A stretch of 64,000 bases of DNA from DAHUXT01 sp036273675. GTDB lineage: Bacteria; Chloroflexota; Ktedonobacteria; Ktedonobacterales; JADMIN01. A program made the position numbers and the translations under genes. How positions within the stretch are numbered: the first letter of the stretch is position 1; each line of letters starts with the position of its first letter. Below the pieces are notes generated by a model. It was not told the DNA's origin. It did no database searches and worked only from the letters and a program-made list of their open reading frames with translations. Positions 25,705 through 34,748 of this stretch are shown here, piece after piece. Location of the stretch: contig DASUHD010000153.1 in the NCBI GenBank assembly GCA_036273675.1, positions 36,541-100,540 on the forward strand. Reading direction: 5' to 3'.

Positions 25705-26136
25705 TTACGAGGCGGTCACCGCGACTGGGGTCACCTCCGAGGTGCAGAAGGGGCAGCGTGTCGCCTGAATCGGAATGCTGCTGACGCAGTAGGGACAGTC
25801 GCGGGTCGTCGGGTCGGCAGGCATCTCCTTCTTGCGGTGGGACATCAGCCAGTTGACTGGCTTGACGACGAAGAAGAAGATGACCGCCGCGAGAATCACG
25901 AACGCGACCAGCGCCGTAATGAAGGTGCCAATCTTGATCTGGCTGCCGTTGATCGTCCAGTAGTATTGGTCGAACGACGGCTTGCCCCCAAACGCGCCGA
26001 TGATAGGCATGATAACATTCTGCACCAGGCTCGCGACTACCGCGCCAAACGCGGCGCCAATCACGACCGCGACGGCTAGATCGACCACATTACCACGAAG
26101 AATGAACGCCTTGAACTCGTCAACCCATCCCTTCAT
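25705..26136 (-). CDS. mscL: Large-conductance mechanosensitive channel with C-terminal zinc ribbon
   Basis: The 143-residue protein starts MKGWVDEFKAFILRGNVVDL, the MscL N-terminal amphipathic helix and first pore helix (AVAVVIGAAFGAVVASLVQN). The second membrane helix is ITALVAFVILAAVIFFFVV. MscL opens under high membrane tension and lets solutes out during osmotic downshock. Instead of the usual charged C-terminal helix bundle it ends in a rubredoxin-like zinc ribbon, DCPYC-x8-ATRCPFC. The start was moved in from an open upstream frame because the family starts here and AAGGTGG precedes the ATG at 26136. Confidence 0.93.
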   Translation of the reverse strand: MKGWVDEFKAFILRGNVVDLAVAVVIGAAFGAVVASLVQNVIMPIIGAFGGKPSFDQYYWTINGSQIKIGTFITALVAFVILAAVIFFFVVKPVNWLMSHRKKEMPADPTTRDCPYCVSSIPIQATRCPFCTSEVTPVAVTAS

Positions 26137-26482
26137 GATAGAGCCACCTTCCCGTTGTGCGCGCGCCCATGCGCGGCGCGGCCTTGGTCTGAGCCACTCA
26201 CAACACGCAAACCTTGCCGCCTGTTCAGCAGTACGGTTGTTACTTACCATCGTACTAGAGGATGGCGCCTCGCACAAGTGGGAGAAGCCATCTCGTGAGC
26301 GCCTCACCCATTCCGATACCAGGTACAAGGCCATATCTACGTTGCCGCCAGGCACGCTAGATTCTCTGCTGGGTGTGATATATAATTCCGGCCAAACTGA
26401 CCGCATGGTCTGCTTCGACAGCCGTGAGAGAACGCAGGCTCCCGATCTCCGGGCGCATAGGGTAAAGGATGGAGCGCCGACG
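26137..26482. other. Divergent region between mscL and degV-like gene
   Basis: No gene is supported in these 346 bases, although the DegV frame stays open through them. A TATAAT at 26381-26386 is a possible -10 element for the degV-like gene, with only a weak -35 (TAGATT at 26358-26363). Confidence 0.4.
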
Positions 26483-27382
26483 ATGAACGGATATCCGCCA
26501 TCTCCATCTTCGCCCGAATCGTCGCCGCGCCAGCCGCCCGCCCGCGTTCGTATCGTCACCGATAGCGCGTCCGACATTCTCCAAAGTCATGCGCATGCGA
26601 TTGGGATCATCGTAGTCCCGAACCGGATCGTCATGGATGGCCATATTTTTCGCGACGGCATTGATATCTCCGCCGCGCAATTCTACGCGCGCCTGCCCCA
26701 CGCGCGCCCGGCTCCCTATACCGAGGCAGCCTCGCCCGCCGACTTCTACCAGGCCTATCAGACAGCCTTCACACAGGGGGCGACCGCGATTGTCTCTATC
26801 CATGTCTCCAGCCAGTTCAGTCAGGTGGTCCCTCACGCTACAGTCGCGCGGGACTATCTCGCGCCCGCGCCCATTCATATTATCGACTCGCTCCAGCTTG
26901 GCATCGGCATGTGGCCCGCCGTCATCGAGGCCTCACGCATCGCGCATCTCGGCGCGCCAGTGCGGGCCATCCACGAGCGTGTTAATTCCCTGCTGGCGCG
27001 TACGCATGTCTTCGTCATGGTCGAATCACTGGAGCCATTGCGGCGCTCGGGACGTATCGGGCGCGTACAGGGACTTGTTGGCGCCCTGATCGATGCCCAC
27101 CCCATCCTCACGCTCGACCAGGGGGAGGCGCGATTGGTTGAAACTGTCCGCTCGCGCAGGCGCGCAGTGTTGCGGCTGGTTGAACTGGCGCGTGAGGAAG
27201 CGCGCTCGGTTGGCGGCGTTGAGAGCCTGCTTATCTGTGGCACGAGCATCGAGTCGATTGCCGAGATGGAGACACTGCTCGCCAGGAAATATGAGGGCAT
27301 GATTCGCAAGACATGGCTCGGCCCAACCATCGGCGCCAATCTCGGCCCGGCCATCGCTGTCGCGCTCGTCGCCGCCGAATAA
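26483..27382 (+). CDS. DegV-family fatty-acid-binding protein
   Basis: The 299-residue protein matches the DegV fold: VRIVTDSASDILQSHAHAIG at the start, DGIDISAAQFYARL, AIVSIHVSSQFSQ, and VMVESLEPLRRSGRIGRVQG. DegV (FakB) proteins bind a fatty acid and present it to the kinase FakA. In Firmicutes and related groups this feeds phospholipid synthesis. No fakA-like kinase is in this window. The start at 26483 was chosen because conserved sequence begins about 20 residues later; the longer open frame upstream is unlikely to be coding. Confidence 0.92.
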   Translation: MNGYPPSPSSPESSPRQPPARVRIVTDSASDILQSHAHAIGIIVVPNRIVMDGHIFRDGIDISAAQFYARLPHARPAPYTEAASPADFYQAYQTAFTQGATAIVSIHVSSQFSQVVPHATVARDYLAPAPIHIIDSLQLGIGMWPAVIEASRIAHLGAPVRAIHERVNSLLARTHVFVMVESLEPLRRSGRIGRVQGLVGALIDAHPILTLDQGEARLVETVRSRRRAVLRLVELAREEARSVGGVESLLICGTSIESIAEMETLLARKYEGMIRKTWLGPTIGANLGPAIAVALVAAE

Positions 27383-27398
27383 CGGCGTGGCATGGTGC

Positions 27399-28235
27399 TC
27401 AGCCAGTTGGCGTATTCTCCAGCAGCCAGCGAAGGAAGCCTGGCACGGCTTCGGCGTTGGGCAGCGACATGTCAGCCTCGGTGGCCAATTGCGCGGGCGC
27501 CTCGCTGTGGAGCACCGCCACCGCTATCCCCTGGCAGACGCCGTCCGCGGTCAGTCGCCGCAGCGTGCGGAAGGCGTCGATATCGGTCTGGTCGTCGCCC
27601 AGATAGAACGCGCCATGCAGCCCACGCGCCCGGATAAAGCCCTCGATGGAGACGCCCTTGTCGATCTCGAGCGGCGGCCGCAGCTCCACCACCATCTTGC
27701 CGCGTGTCACATATAGACCATCGGCGCTGGCGGAGTCTGTGACCGCCTTGTAGACCGCATCCTCGGCCGCCTGCGGATGCTCGACCCCGCGCAGATGAAT
27801 CGTGGCCGTGACGCCCTTCCGCTCGATCACTAGCCCGGGAAATCGCCCCGTCAGCGGCGCCTGGATGCTCGCCAGCACATGATTGATGGCGCGTATCCAC
27901 GGCTCGGCCTCCGGGCGCACATGCACAGTCATATCATCTTCGCTCAGGTATTCGAGGCCGTGGTTGCCGATGTAGAGCAGGCCCGGCAGCCCAACCATCC
28001 TGCGGGCGTCGATGGCGGTTCGGCCCGAGACGGCGGCGACGAGATCGAAGATGGCGAGCGCCTGCTTCAGCAGGTCGGCGACTCCCGGCAGGAGTGTTGC
28101 CGCATTGGGCGTCGGCGCGATGGCGCTCAGCGTGCCATCGATGTCGGAAAACAGCCCCAGCGGGCGCAGCGCCAGCACCGCGCGCAGCCGGTCGCGGACG
28201 CTCTCCGAAGGAGAGAAGGCTTCCTCGATAGTCAT
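27399..28235 (-). CDS. otsB: Trehalose-6-phosphate phosphatase
   Basis: The 278-residue HAD-family enzyme shows motif I in LGLFSDIDGTLSAIAP, motif II around LVAAVSGRTAIDARRMVG, and motif IV in FYLGDDQTDIDAFRTL. It removes phosphate from trehalose 6-phosphate to make trehalose, a stress protectant. The length and motif order agree with OtsB. The partner synthase OtsA is not in the window. GGAGG lies six bases before the ATG. The gene converges with the degV-like gene, 16 bases apart. Confidence 0.93.
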   Translation of the reverse strand: MTIEEAFSPSESVRDRLRAVLALRPLGLFSDIDGTLSAIAPTPNAATLLPGVADLLKQALAIFDLVAAVSGRTAIDARRMVGLPGLLYIGNHGLEYLSEDDMTVHVRPEAEPWIRAINHVLASIQAPLTGRFPGLVIERKGVTATIHLRGVEHPQAAEDAVYKAVTDSASADGLYVTRGKMVVELRPPLEIDKGVSIEGFIRARGLHGAFYLGDDQTDIDAFRTLRRLTADGVCQGIAVAVLHSEAPAQLATEADMSLPNAEAVPGFLRWLLENTPTG

Positions 28236-28290
28236 GGGCGCCTCCGTGGGTATGCTGGCTTGCGCAGACCGCTACTGATGGCGCGGCGTG

Positions 28291-28911
28291 TTAACCTGTA
28301 GCGCGCGTGCCAAAATCTTCCGTCCAGTAGGTGTGAGACGTAACTTTGCCCGGGTCGCTGGCGAGATAGACGTAGCCCACGCCGATATCATGCAGCGCGC
28401 AGTTCAGAATGTTCTTACGGTGCGCGTCGTTGGGAGGCGATTCGTTGAACCACATATCGACGACCTGCTCAGGCGATGTCTGGCCCCAGGCGATGTTCTC
28501 GGCGAAGGTCGAGTAGGCATAGCCCGCCGCTTTGATGCGGGCGCCAATAGTCGCGCCACTAGAGCTATTATGGCCCACAAAATCGTGCGTCGCCATATCG
28601 GCGCTGTGCGCCTGCGCCGTCCCCATCAGGATAGGGTTGGATGCCAGCGCCGGACAACCGTGCGCCACCCGATAGCTATTCGTGCGGGCGATAACGCGCG
28701 TGGCGAAATTGGTCGCGATGGCTGTCGCCGTCGCGGTGTTGGCAAAGGTGATTGTCGTGCCAGCGCTGGCCCCGGAGGGCATGTTCCCAGCAGAGAAAGC
28801 CGGACTCGTCCAGTGCGCCGCGAACGACGCCGCCACGCCAATCCAGCAGCCACCGCCTACCAGCAGCAGCGCGCCGATCAGCAGGCCCGGCATCATTCGT
28901 CGCTTCGACAT
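28291..28911 (-). CDS. Secreted CAP-domain (SCP/PR-1-like) protein
   Basis: The 206-residue protein has an N-terminal signal anchor (GLLIGALLLVGGGCWIGVAA) and a CAP domain: VIARTNSYRVAHGCPALASN, HSADMATHDFVGHNSS, AENIAWGQTSPEQVVDMW and HRKNILNCALHDIGVGY. CAP proteins are extracellular; bacterial members are linked to spore coats, cell wall or lipid binding, but the function here is unknown. GGAGAGGA precedes the ATG. Confidence 0.92.
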   Translation of the reverse strand: MSKRRMMPGLLIGALLLVGGGCWIGVAASFAAHWTSPAFSAGNMPSGASAGTTITFANTATATAIATNFATRVIARTNSYRVAHGCPALASNPILMGTAQAHSADMATHDFVGHNSSSGATIGARIKAAGYAYSTFAENIAWGQTSPEQVVDMWFNESPPNDAHRKNILNCALHDIGVGYVYLASDPGKVTSHTYWTEDFGTRATG

Positions 28912-29360
28912 GATATCCTCTCCCCTTTCGCGTGACGCTCACCGCCTCCTGGGTAGGTAGCATACCACGATACGCGCCAACGTGAGATACACGAAGGTGA
29001 TTACAGTGCGCCACAGATGGTTGTCTGGTATGAAATCTGCTACGAAAGATAGTTGAGGCGCCTCGCGCCCTGATCCCTCGTGTGGGCGCGGACAATTCGA
29101 GATGACTTGGCCGATGGGACGGCGCTGTAAGGATGTTTCGTGTAGGTCAATTCTCTTCATCCTGAGTGGACGAGCTAGGTTCCGTAGGTCGTCGCGTGTG
29201 CTGGACGTGTGTGCTGGAATGGCGCGCGTACCTGTGTTCGGATCATGCCAGCATAACTCGATGCGCCCGCACGTCTTCGACAGTTTCCCCATAGGTTACT
29301 GGCCGCTGAAAGGGCGATGGTCGCTGGCGCCGCATGTATTGCGGACGGAGGATTCACGAG
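28912..29360. other. Divergent intergenic region upstream of the amidohydrolase operon
   Basis: These 449 bases hold no supported gene. The short frames across it have no conserved look. It must contain the promoter of the amidohydrolase operon and that of the CAP gene, but I could not pick a clear -35/-10 pair. Confidence 0.35.
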
Positions 29361-30395
29361 ATGTACAGGACGAAAGACGGCAAAGAGATCTTCGTCGTGG
29401 ACGGGCATACCCATCTGTGGGACGGCAGCCCGGAAAACCAGGCGAACAAGTATGGCAAGGGCTTCGTCGAGTGCTTCTATGCGTACCATAAGATGGGGCC
29501 AGCCGAGACGATCTGGCCGCTGGATGTGTTCGAGAAGTATGGCGAAGACCGCATGGCGGAGGATCTCTTCATCAACGGCTATGACGACGTCGCCATCTTG
29601 CAGCCTACCTACCTGAGCGATTTCTACAAGACTGGCTTCAATACCACCGAGCAGAACAGCGCCATCAAGCAGAAGTACCCGGACCACTTCATCCTCAATG
29701 GCTCGTGGGACCCGCGTGATGGCGACAAAGGGCTGGAGTATCTGCGCCGCCTGAAGGGCGACTATGACATCACTGGCGTCAAGCTCTACACCGCCGAGTG
29801 GAAGGGCAGTTCGCATGGGTGGAAGTTGACGACCCCCGAGGCCTACCGCTTCCTCGAAGAATGCCAGAAGCTGGGGATTGTCAATATTCACGTCCACAAA
29901 GGGCCGACGATCTACCCGCTGAATAAAGACGCCTTCGATGTTGGCGACATCGACGAACCTGCCTCCGAATTCACCGACCTGCGCTTCATCGTCGAGCACG
30001 GCGGCATCCCACGTATCGAGGATTTCTGCTTCATCGCCGCTCAGGATACGAACGTCTACGCCGGCCTCGCGGTGATTATGGCGCTCATCAACCTGCGCCC
30101 GCGCTACTTCGGCGAACTGATGGCGCATATGCTGTTCTGGCTTGGCCCCGACCGCCTGCTCTTCGGCAGCGACTACGCCATCTGGGAGCCAAAGTGGATC
30201 ATCGATAAGTTCATGGCCTACGAGATGCCGGAGGATTTGAAGGCAGAGTTCAATGTCGATCTCACGCTCGAGGTTAAAGAGAAGATCCTCGGCCTGAACG
30301 CTGCCCGACTCTATAACCTTGACGTACCGGCGCATACCGACAAAATCAAGGGCGATACCTTCGCGCAACGGCGCGCCGCACGTGTCACCGCGTAG
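29361..30395 (+). CDS. Amidohydrolase-family protein of the propane-monooxygenase accessory type
   Basis: The 344-residue TIM-barrel protein has the metal motif DGHTHLW, then FECFYAYHKMGPAE-like (29467-29507), LQPTYLSDFYKTGFNTTEQN, FILNGSWDPRDGDKGLEYL, KLYTAEWKGSSHGWKL, NIHVHKGPTIYPLN, VEHGGIPRIEDFC and LFGSDYAIWEPKW. From memory this closely follows the amidohydrolase that sits after mimABCD/prmABCD in propane/methyl-ethyl-ketone monooxygenase operons of actinobacteria. Its exact role there is unclear. CGGAGG precedes the ATG at 29361. It is the first gene of a three-gene operon with a MIP18-like protein and an alcohol dehydrogenase. Confidence 0.9.
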   Translation: MYRTKDGKEIFVVDGHTHLWDGSPENQANKYGKGFVECFYAYHKMGPAETIWPLDVFEKYGEDRMAEDLFINGYDDVAILQPTYLSDFYKTGFNTTEQNSAIKQKYPDHFILNGSWDPRDGDKGLEYLRRLKGDYDITGVKLYTAEWKGSSHGWKLTTPEAYRFLEECQKLGIVNIHVHKGPTIYPLNKDAFDVGDIDEPASEFTDLRFIVEHGGIPRIEDFCFIAAQDTNVYAGLAVIMALINLRPRYFGELMAHMLFWLGPDRLLFGSDYAIWEPKWIIDKFMAYEMPEDLKAEFNVDLTLEVKEKILGLNAARLYNLDVPAHTDKIKGDTFAQRRAARVTA

Positions 30396-30435
30396 CCGTA
30401 GCAGCCTGCCGCCTTATCGCCGCAAAGGAGCGCAC

Positions 30436-31211
30436 ATGATGATTGACGAACGCGCTGTCTGGGCGCGAATCGGCGAGGTCATGGACCCAGAACTGGACCG
30501 TCCGCTCGATGCGCTTGGCTTCGTTGAGAGCGTGCGGATCGATGGTTCCGAGGTGGTCGTGCATTTTCGACTGCCTACCTACTGGTGCGCGCCGAACTTC
30601 GCCTACATGATGTCGTCCGACCTGCGCGAGCGCATTGGGCGCGTCCCTGGTGTCGAGGCCGTGCGCGTGCGCCTGCTCGATCATTTCGCCGAGGACGAGA
30701 TAACCGCCGGGGTGAATGCTGGGCAGTCGTTCGCGGAGGTCTTCGCGGATGAGACCGATGGCGACCTGACCGAGTTGCGCCGGACCTTTCTGCGCAAGGC
30801 GTTTCTGGTGCGCCAGGAACAGCTTTTACGGGTGTGCTGCGCGCGGGCTACACGGCCGATCACCTGGCGCGACTCGCCGCGACAGACGTACGGGTGGAGG
30901 GCGATGCGTTGCTTGTGCGCGAGGCGGACGCGCCTGCCGAATGGCGTCGGCTGCCAGGCTTAGCGCGCACCTTCGCATACTATCGCCAGAAGCGGGTGGC
31001 GGCGGGTCTGGGCGCGCTGGAGAGCGGGCCGCTCTTCACAACAGCGGATGGTGAGTCGCTGACGCCACAGAGTGTGATGGAGCATCTCCGTCTGGCGCGG
31101 ACGATACGTCTCAACGGCGCCTTCAACACGATACTGTGTACCGCGCTCAATCGCATCACTCATGGAGTTGAGGTGGATGCCGACGCGCTCTGCGATGAGA
31201 CTGCCGACTAA
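30436..31211 (+). pseudogene. MIP18/DUF59 iron-sulfur assembly-type protein, frameshifted
   Basis: The first frame (30436 to about 30836) encodes a MIP18-type domain: VWARIGEVMDPELDRPLDAL, VVVHFRLPTYWCAPNFAYMM with the conserved cysteine, then LTELRRTFLRKAFLVRQEQL. It then reads into arginine/cysteine-rich nonsense. A good coding frame resumes at about 30834, one frame back, as VLRAGYTADHLARLAATDV, RTFAYYRQKRVAAGLGALES and RTIRLNGAFNTILCTALNRI, to the stop at 31211. Joining the two gives one protein of about 257 residues. The break lies at GGGTGTGCTGC (30830-30840), where a duplicated TG would explain it. The cause could be a real mutation, a read error or recoding. AAAGGAG precedes the ATG. 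Confidence 0.75.
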
Positions 31212-31237
31212 ACAGAAAAAAACAGGAGTAAAGAGCG

Positions 31238-32275
31238 ATGAAGGCGGTTCAGATAGTTGGCTACAACGAGCCTGTCAAAATGGTGGATGTCCCCGAGCCA
31301 AAGATCGAAAGCCCCACCGACGTCATCATCCGGGTTGGCGGGGCGGGCGTCTGCCGTACCGATTTGCACATTCTTGAGGGTATCTGGCGGGAGACCCTGG
31401 GCAATCCCACGCTGCCTTACACCATCGGCCACGAGAACGCTGGCTGGGTAGAAGACGTAGGCAGCGGCGTCACCACGCTCAAACGCGGTGATCCCGTTAT
31501 TCTCCACCCCCAGCCGTCCTGTGGCCTCTGCCGCGCCTGCCGGGCAGGCAACGATATGCATTGCGTCAATGCGTACTTTCCCGGCCTGGATGGACACTCC
31601 GGTGGCTACGCGCAGTATATGAAGACGACTATCCGTGCGGTCGTGCCACTGGCGCCAGGAACAGACCCCATTCCGCTCGCGCCGTATGCCGACGCGGGTA
31701 TCACCGCGTACCATGCCGTGAAGAAGATCGAGCCAGACACCTATCCAGGCAGCATTGTCGCCGTCATCGGCGTTGGTGGACTTGGCCACTTCGGGGTGCA
31801 GCTGCTCAAATCGATGACGACGGCGCGGGTGGTCGCGGTGGATACGTCGCAGGAGCGGATAGACTTCGCCAGGAACATCGGCGCCGATCATGGCGTGGTC
31901 ACGGGGACGGATGGCGGTGTGAAGGGCGTCCTGGACTATAGCGATGGCGGCGCCGATGTCGTGATGGATTTTGTGGGCGAGAAGGGTACGCCTGAGGCGG
32001 GGATGGCGATGTTGCGCAACGGTGGTACCTATTCAATCATCGGCTACGGCGGCACGGTCTCGCCGACGACCCTCAGGATGATCTTCTCGGAACTCAAAAT
32101 CGTTGGCAACCTCGTAGGAAGCTATACCGATCTCGCCGAGTTGATGGAACTGGCGCGCCAGGGCAAGGTCCATATCACCAGCTCAACCTTTCCGCTGGCC
32201 AGCGCCAACGACGTGTTACACGACCTGGATGCGGGCAAGATCATCGGGCGGGCTGTGCTCGTCCCGAGCCATTGA
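31238..32275 (+). CDS. Zinc-dependent medium-chain alcohol dehydrogenase
   Basis: The 345-residue protein has the catalytic zinc site (GVCRTDLHILEG with Cys; GHENAGWVEDVG with His-Glu). The structural zinc loop is CGLCRACRAGNDMHC, with four cysteines. The Rossmann motif is GVGGLGHFGVQLL. It oxidises alcohols with NAD(P)+, probably a secondary alcohol such as 2-propanol if it belongs to propane-type metabolism, as such operons usually carry this enzyme. It follows the MIP18-like gene by 26 bases and has ACAGGAG upstream of the ATG. Confidence 0.93.
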   Translation: MKAVQIVGYNEPVKMVDVPEPKIESPTDVIIRVGGAGVCRTDLHILEGIWRETLGNPTLPYTIGHENAGWVEDVGSGVTTLKRGDPVILHPQPSCGLCRACRAGNDMHCVNAYFPGLDGHSGGYAQYMKTTIRAVVPLAPGTDPIPLAPYADAGITAYHAVKKIEPDTYPGSIVAVIGVGGLGHFGVQLLKSMTTARVVAVDTSQERIDFARNIGADHGVVTGTDGGVKGVLDYSDGGADVVMDFVGEKGTPEAGMAMLRNGGTYSIIGYGGTVSPTTLRMIFSELKIVGNLVGSYTDLAELMELARQGKVHITSSTFPLASANDVLHDLDAGKIIGRAVLVPSH

Positions 32276-32352
32276 TAGGTATATGTGTCGAGGCTGGCTG
32301 CGGACCTGACCGGCTGTGAGGCCGTGAGGTTGGCGCCAGCGCTCTCGACGTT

Positions 32353-33570
32353 CTATGCGCCACTGACGTGGAAGAGGACGCCGAGCGCGTAAGTGATGAC
32401 CGCCTCGATGGCGCCAACCACCGTCATTTCCGTGCCGCTGACCAGCCACGAGCGCCCGGTGATGATCGTCTTGGCCGCGCCCACGGCGAAGTGCGCCACC
32501 AGGCTGATGGCCGCCGCCCAGATGACTGCCGCGATGCCGCCGAAAAAGAAGAACGGGATGATGGGGATGAATGCGCCGAGGCCGGTGGAGACCATCGCGG
32601 AGAGCGCCGAGACCAGCGGATTCGGGAAGGCCTGCTGGTTCAACCCCAGTTCTTCATGGGCAAGCGCGTTCAGGAACTGCTCGGGCTGTTTGCTCAGGCG
32701 GTCGGCTAGCGTCTCCGACTCTTCCTCGCTGAAGCCTTTGAGCTGGTAGAAGAGCGCAAGCTCCTCCTTCTCCTCCTCCGGGTTCTCCTCGATCTCGCGC
32801 CGCTCGCGATCAATCTCCGCCTGATAGATCTCGCGCTCGCTCTTGGTCGCCAGATACGCGCCCGACCCCATCGAGAGCGCGCTGGCCAGCATCCCCGCCA
32901 GCCCGGCGATCAGCACCGTCTGATTGTTGCCAGCCGTCGCGCCCGCCACGCCGCTGACGATGCCGAAGACGGCGCCCAGGCCGTCGTTCGCGCCGTAGAT
33001 CGCGTCGCCAATCCAGCCGCCTCCGCGCTTGTGCCAGTGCTCGCGCCGCAGCATAACGTCGAGCATGTTCTGCGGGCCTTCGGGCGCAATCATATCGCGG
33101 ATGACCCGGCCATGCGCCTCTTCCTCGCGCCGCACCTCGCGCAGCATCTGCGCGGCCTCGGCGTCGCTGACCGCGCGGGCGTGCGCCTCGTAGCGGGCGA
33201 TATCCACGTCTTCCGCCGCCTCCATCCGCCGGAGCGCCGCATCCGTGCCGATGCCGCGATTGATCCAGCGTTGCAGCCGGTCGCGCCAGGTGAACTTCAG
33301 GGGTGGCGGGGCGGCGCCCAGTTCGGCGAGCTTGCCTTCCCAGCGGGCGGCGTGGCGCTCTTCGGCCTGGGCCAGCCGTTCGAGAATGCCGCGCTTGGTC
33401 GCGTCGGACTCACGCGCGGCCAGGTCGCGGTACATGCGCGCGCCCTCTACCTCGCGCCGCCAGTTCTGTTGAAGCGCGGCGATCAGTTGGGCGTGTGCGC
33501 CATTGGCCTCGGCGATCTGTGTATCTGGATTGGTGGGTGGTAATGGTGATTGTTCGTCTATGTCGCTCAT
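32353..33570 (-). CDS. VIT1/CCC1-family metal transporter with N-terminal ferritin-like domain
   Basis: The 405-residue protein starts with a ferritin-like domain of about 140 residues. Glu/His metal ligands appear in NWRREVEGARMYRDLAARE, RLAQAEERHAARWEGKL and REVRREEEAHGRVIRDM. A VIT1-type transporter follows: GGWIGDAIYGANDGLGAVFG, ALSMGSGAYLATKSEREIYQ, the charged loop ENPEEEKEELALFYQLKGF, and three more helices. VIT1 proteins export Fe2+ or Mn2+ from the cytosol or into stores. The fused ferritin-like domain could deliver or sense iron. ATG at 33570 was preferred over one 54 bases upstream because the longer N-terminus is not family-like; ribosome sites are weak for both. Confidence 0.92.
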   Translation of the reverse strand: MSDIDEQSPLPPTNPDTQIAEANGAHAQLIAALQQNWRREVEGARMYRDLAARESDATKRGILERLAQAEERHAARWEGKLAELGAAPPPLKFTWRDRLQRWINRGIGTDAALRRMEAAEDVDIARYEAHARAVSDAEAAQMLREVRREEEAHGRVIRDMIAPEGPQNMLDVMLRREHWHKRGGGWIGDAIYGANDGLGAVFGIVSGVAGATAGNNQTVLIAGLAGMLASALSMGSGAYLATKSEREIYQAEIDRERREIEENPEEEKEELALFYQLKGFSEEESETLADRLSKQPEQFLNALAHEELGLNQQAFPNPLVSALSAMVSTGLGAFIPIIPFFFFGGIAAVIWAAAISLVAHFAVGAAKTIITGRSWLVSGTEMTVVGAIEAVITYALGVLFHVSGA

Positions 33571-33750
33571 GGGAGTCTCATTCTCTACAAGGGTATGCGT
33601 ACCGGTCGTCTGGCGGCGCTCCATGAGAGCATGACGCTGCCAGACCGGCTGCGATAAGCCATCGCGCCGGGTTGTACTGGTTCATTATAGCGGAGCTTGG
33701 CGAGAGAGCGCGCAAGGCATGCAGTCGTACATGTCCAGCATCAGCAGGCG

Positions 33751-34452
33751 CTACGACACGATGATGACGCGCGCGCCGATGCCTGTCCAGTGATAGAGCG
33801 CTTTCGCCGCGGGCGTCGGCATGTTGACGCAGCCATGGCTGCCCGTCTCGTGCGTGCCGTCGGGGTCGGTGTGGGGATATTGGGTGCCAGGGCCGAAGGC
33901 GTGTCGCCAGGGCGCATCGTGGATGTAGTAGCCGATATCGCGGAAGTACATTGCGTAGTTGATATGCTCCGGCGAGTAATAGAAGGGCGATCCTTGCGGC
34001 CAGAGCGAATAGAAGGTGACGTTCGTCTCCTTGCGCTGCACGGCATAGCTCCCGCGCGGTGTCGGCAGTTGTGGCATGCCCGTCGTCACCGGGCTGGCGA
34101 GCACCAGACTCCTGTCTTGGTAGGCCCAGAGCCATTGCTGCGAGAGGCTGACCAGAATCACCTGCCCGCCATATTGTGGGACGCCCGCGCTGGGCTGCGG
34201 CATGGTCGTGGTGACGCTGGCGCAGTCGCAGGCCGGAGGGACAGTCGAGGTGGGCGTTGGGGATAAATGCGCCAGAGACGTGCTTGCGGCTGATGGCGAG
34301 CTATGCGCCGCGCCAAAGACAATGCCTGCCACTGCGCCCCCACCCAGGCCAACAAGCGCGACACAGGCGGCCAGCGCCAGAAAAGCCGCCGCGCGTAGCC
34401 CTCTGCCCCGTGGGCGCTGGGGCGCCACATCCCCCACCATCGAATCAGCCAT
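33751..34452 (-). CDS. L,D-transpeptidase (YkuD domain) with signal anchor
   Basis: The 233-residue protein has an N-terminal membrane anchor (AAFLALAACVALVGLGGGAVA). The YkuD domain ends with the catalytic motif HETGSHGCVNMPTPAAKALY, with active-site Cys and His. Upstream strands include VILVSLSQQWLWAYQDRSLV and MPQLPTPRGSYAVQRKETN. It should form or edit 3-3 peptidoglycan crosslinks or attach proteins to peptidoglycan outside the membrane. GAGGAG eight bases before the ATG at 34452 sets the start. Confidence 0.94.
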   Translation of the reverse strand: MADSMVGDVAPQRPRGRGLRAAAFLALAACVALVGLGGGAVAGIVFGAAHSSPSAASTSLAHLSPTPTSTVPPACDCASVTTTMPQPSAGVPQYGGQVILVSLSQQWLWAYQDRSLVLASPVTTGMPQLPTPRGSYAVQRKETNVTFYSLWPQGSPFYYSPEHINYAMYFRDIGYYIHDAPWRHAFGPGTQYPHTDPDGTHETGSHGCVNMPTPAAKALYHWTGIGARVIIVS

Positions 34453-34748
34453 CCCGCACTCCTCCATCATCAACCTTCCGGCGCTCAGCCTTCGCCAACA
34501 CCTCGCTTTCCTTACGACGTATCAACTCCCAGAAAATAATTGCGAATCGCCAGAATTGTGCCACTCTCTCCATCACCCACATCGCTCCGACCCCAAGTAA
34601 GCCATCTGGCGGCGCCTACGCATGATGACGATATTCAAGCGGAGGGCGCTATGATACAATGCTGTCCAACCGCTGAGGCTGTCAGCTCGTCGGCAAGCAA
34701 CCACACTAAGGCTGAGGCGTTGGCGGTCGGCGTGCCTCTGGCGCATCG

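Noticed and set aside
26137..26577. N-terminal extension of the mscL frame
   Set aside because: It overlaps the degV-like gene and lacks any conserved sequence; MscL begins at its usual start with a ribosome site.
28939..29292. Minus-strand frame in the divergent region before the amidohydrolase
   Set aside because: Translation has no hydrophobic or conserved pattern and no ribosome site; treated as intergenic.
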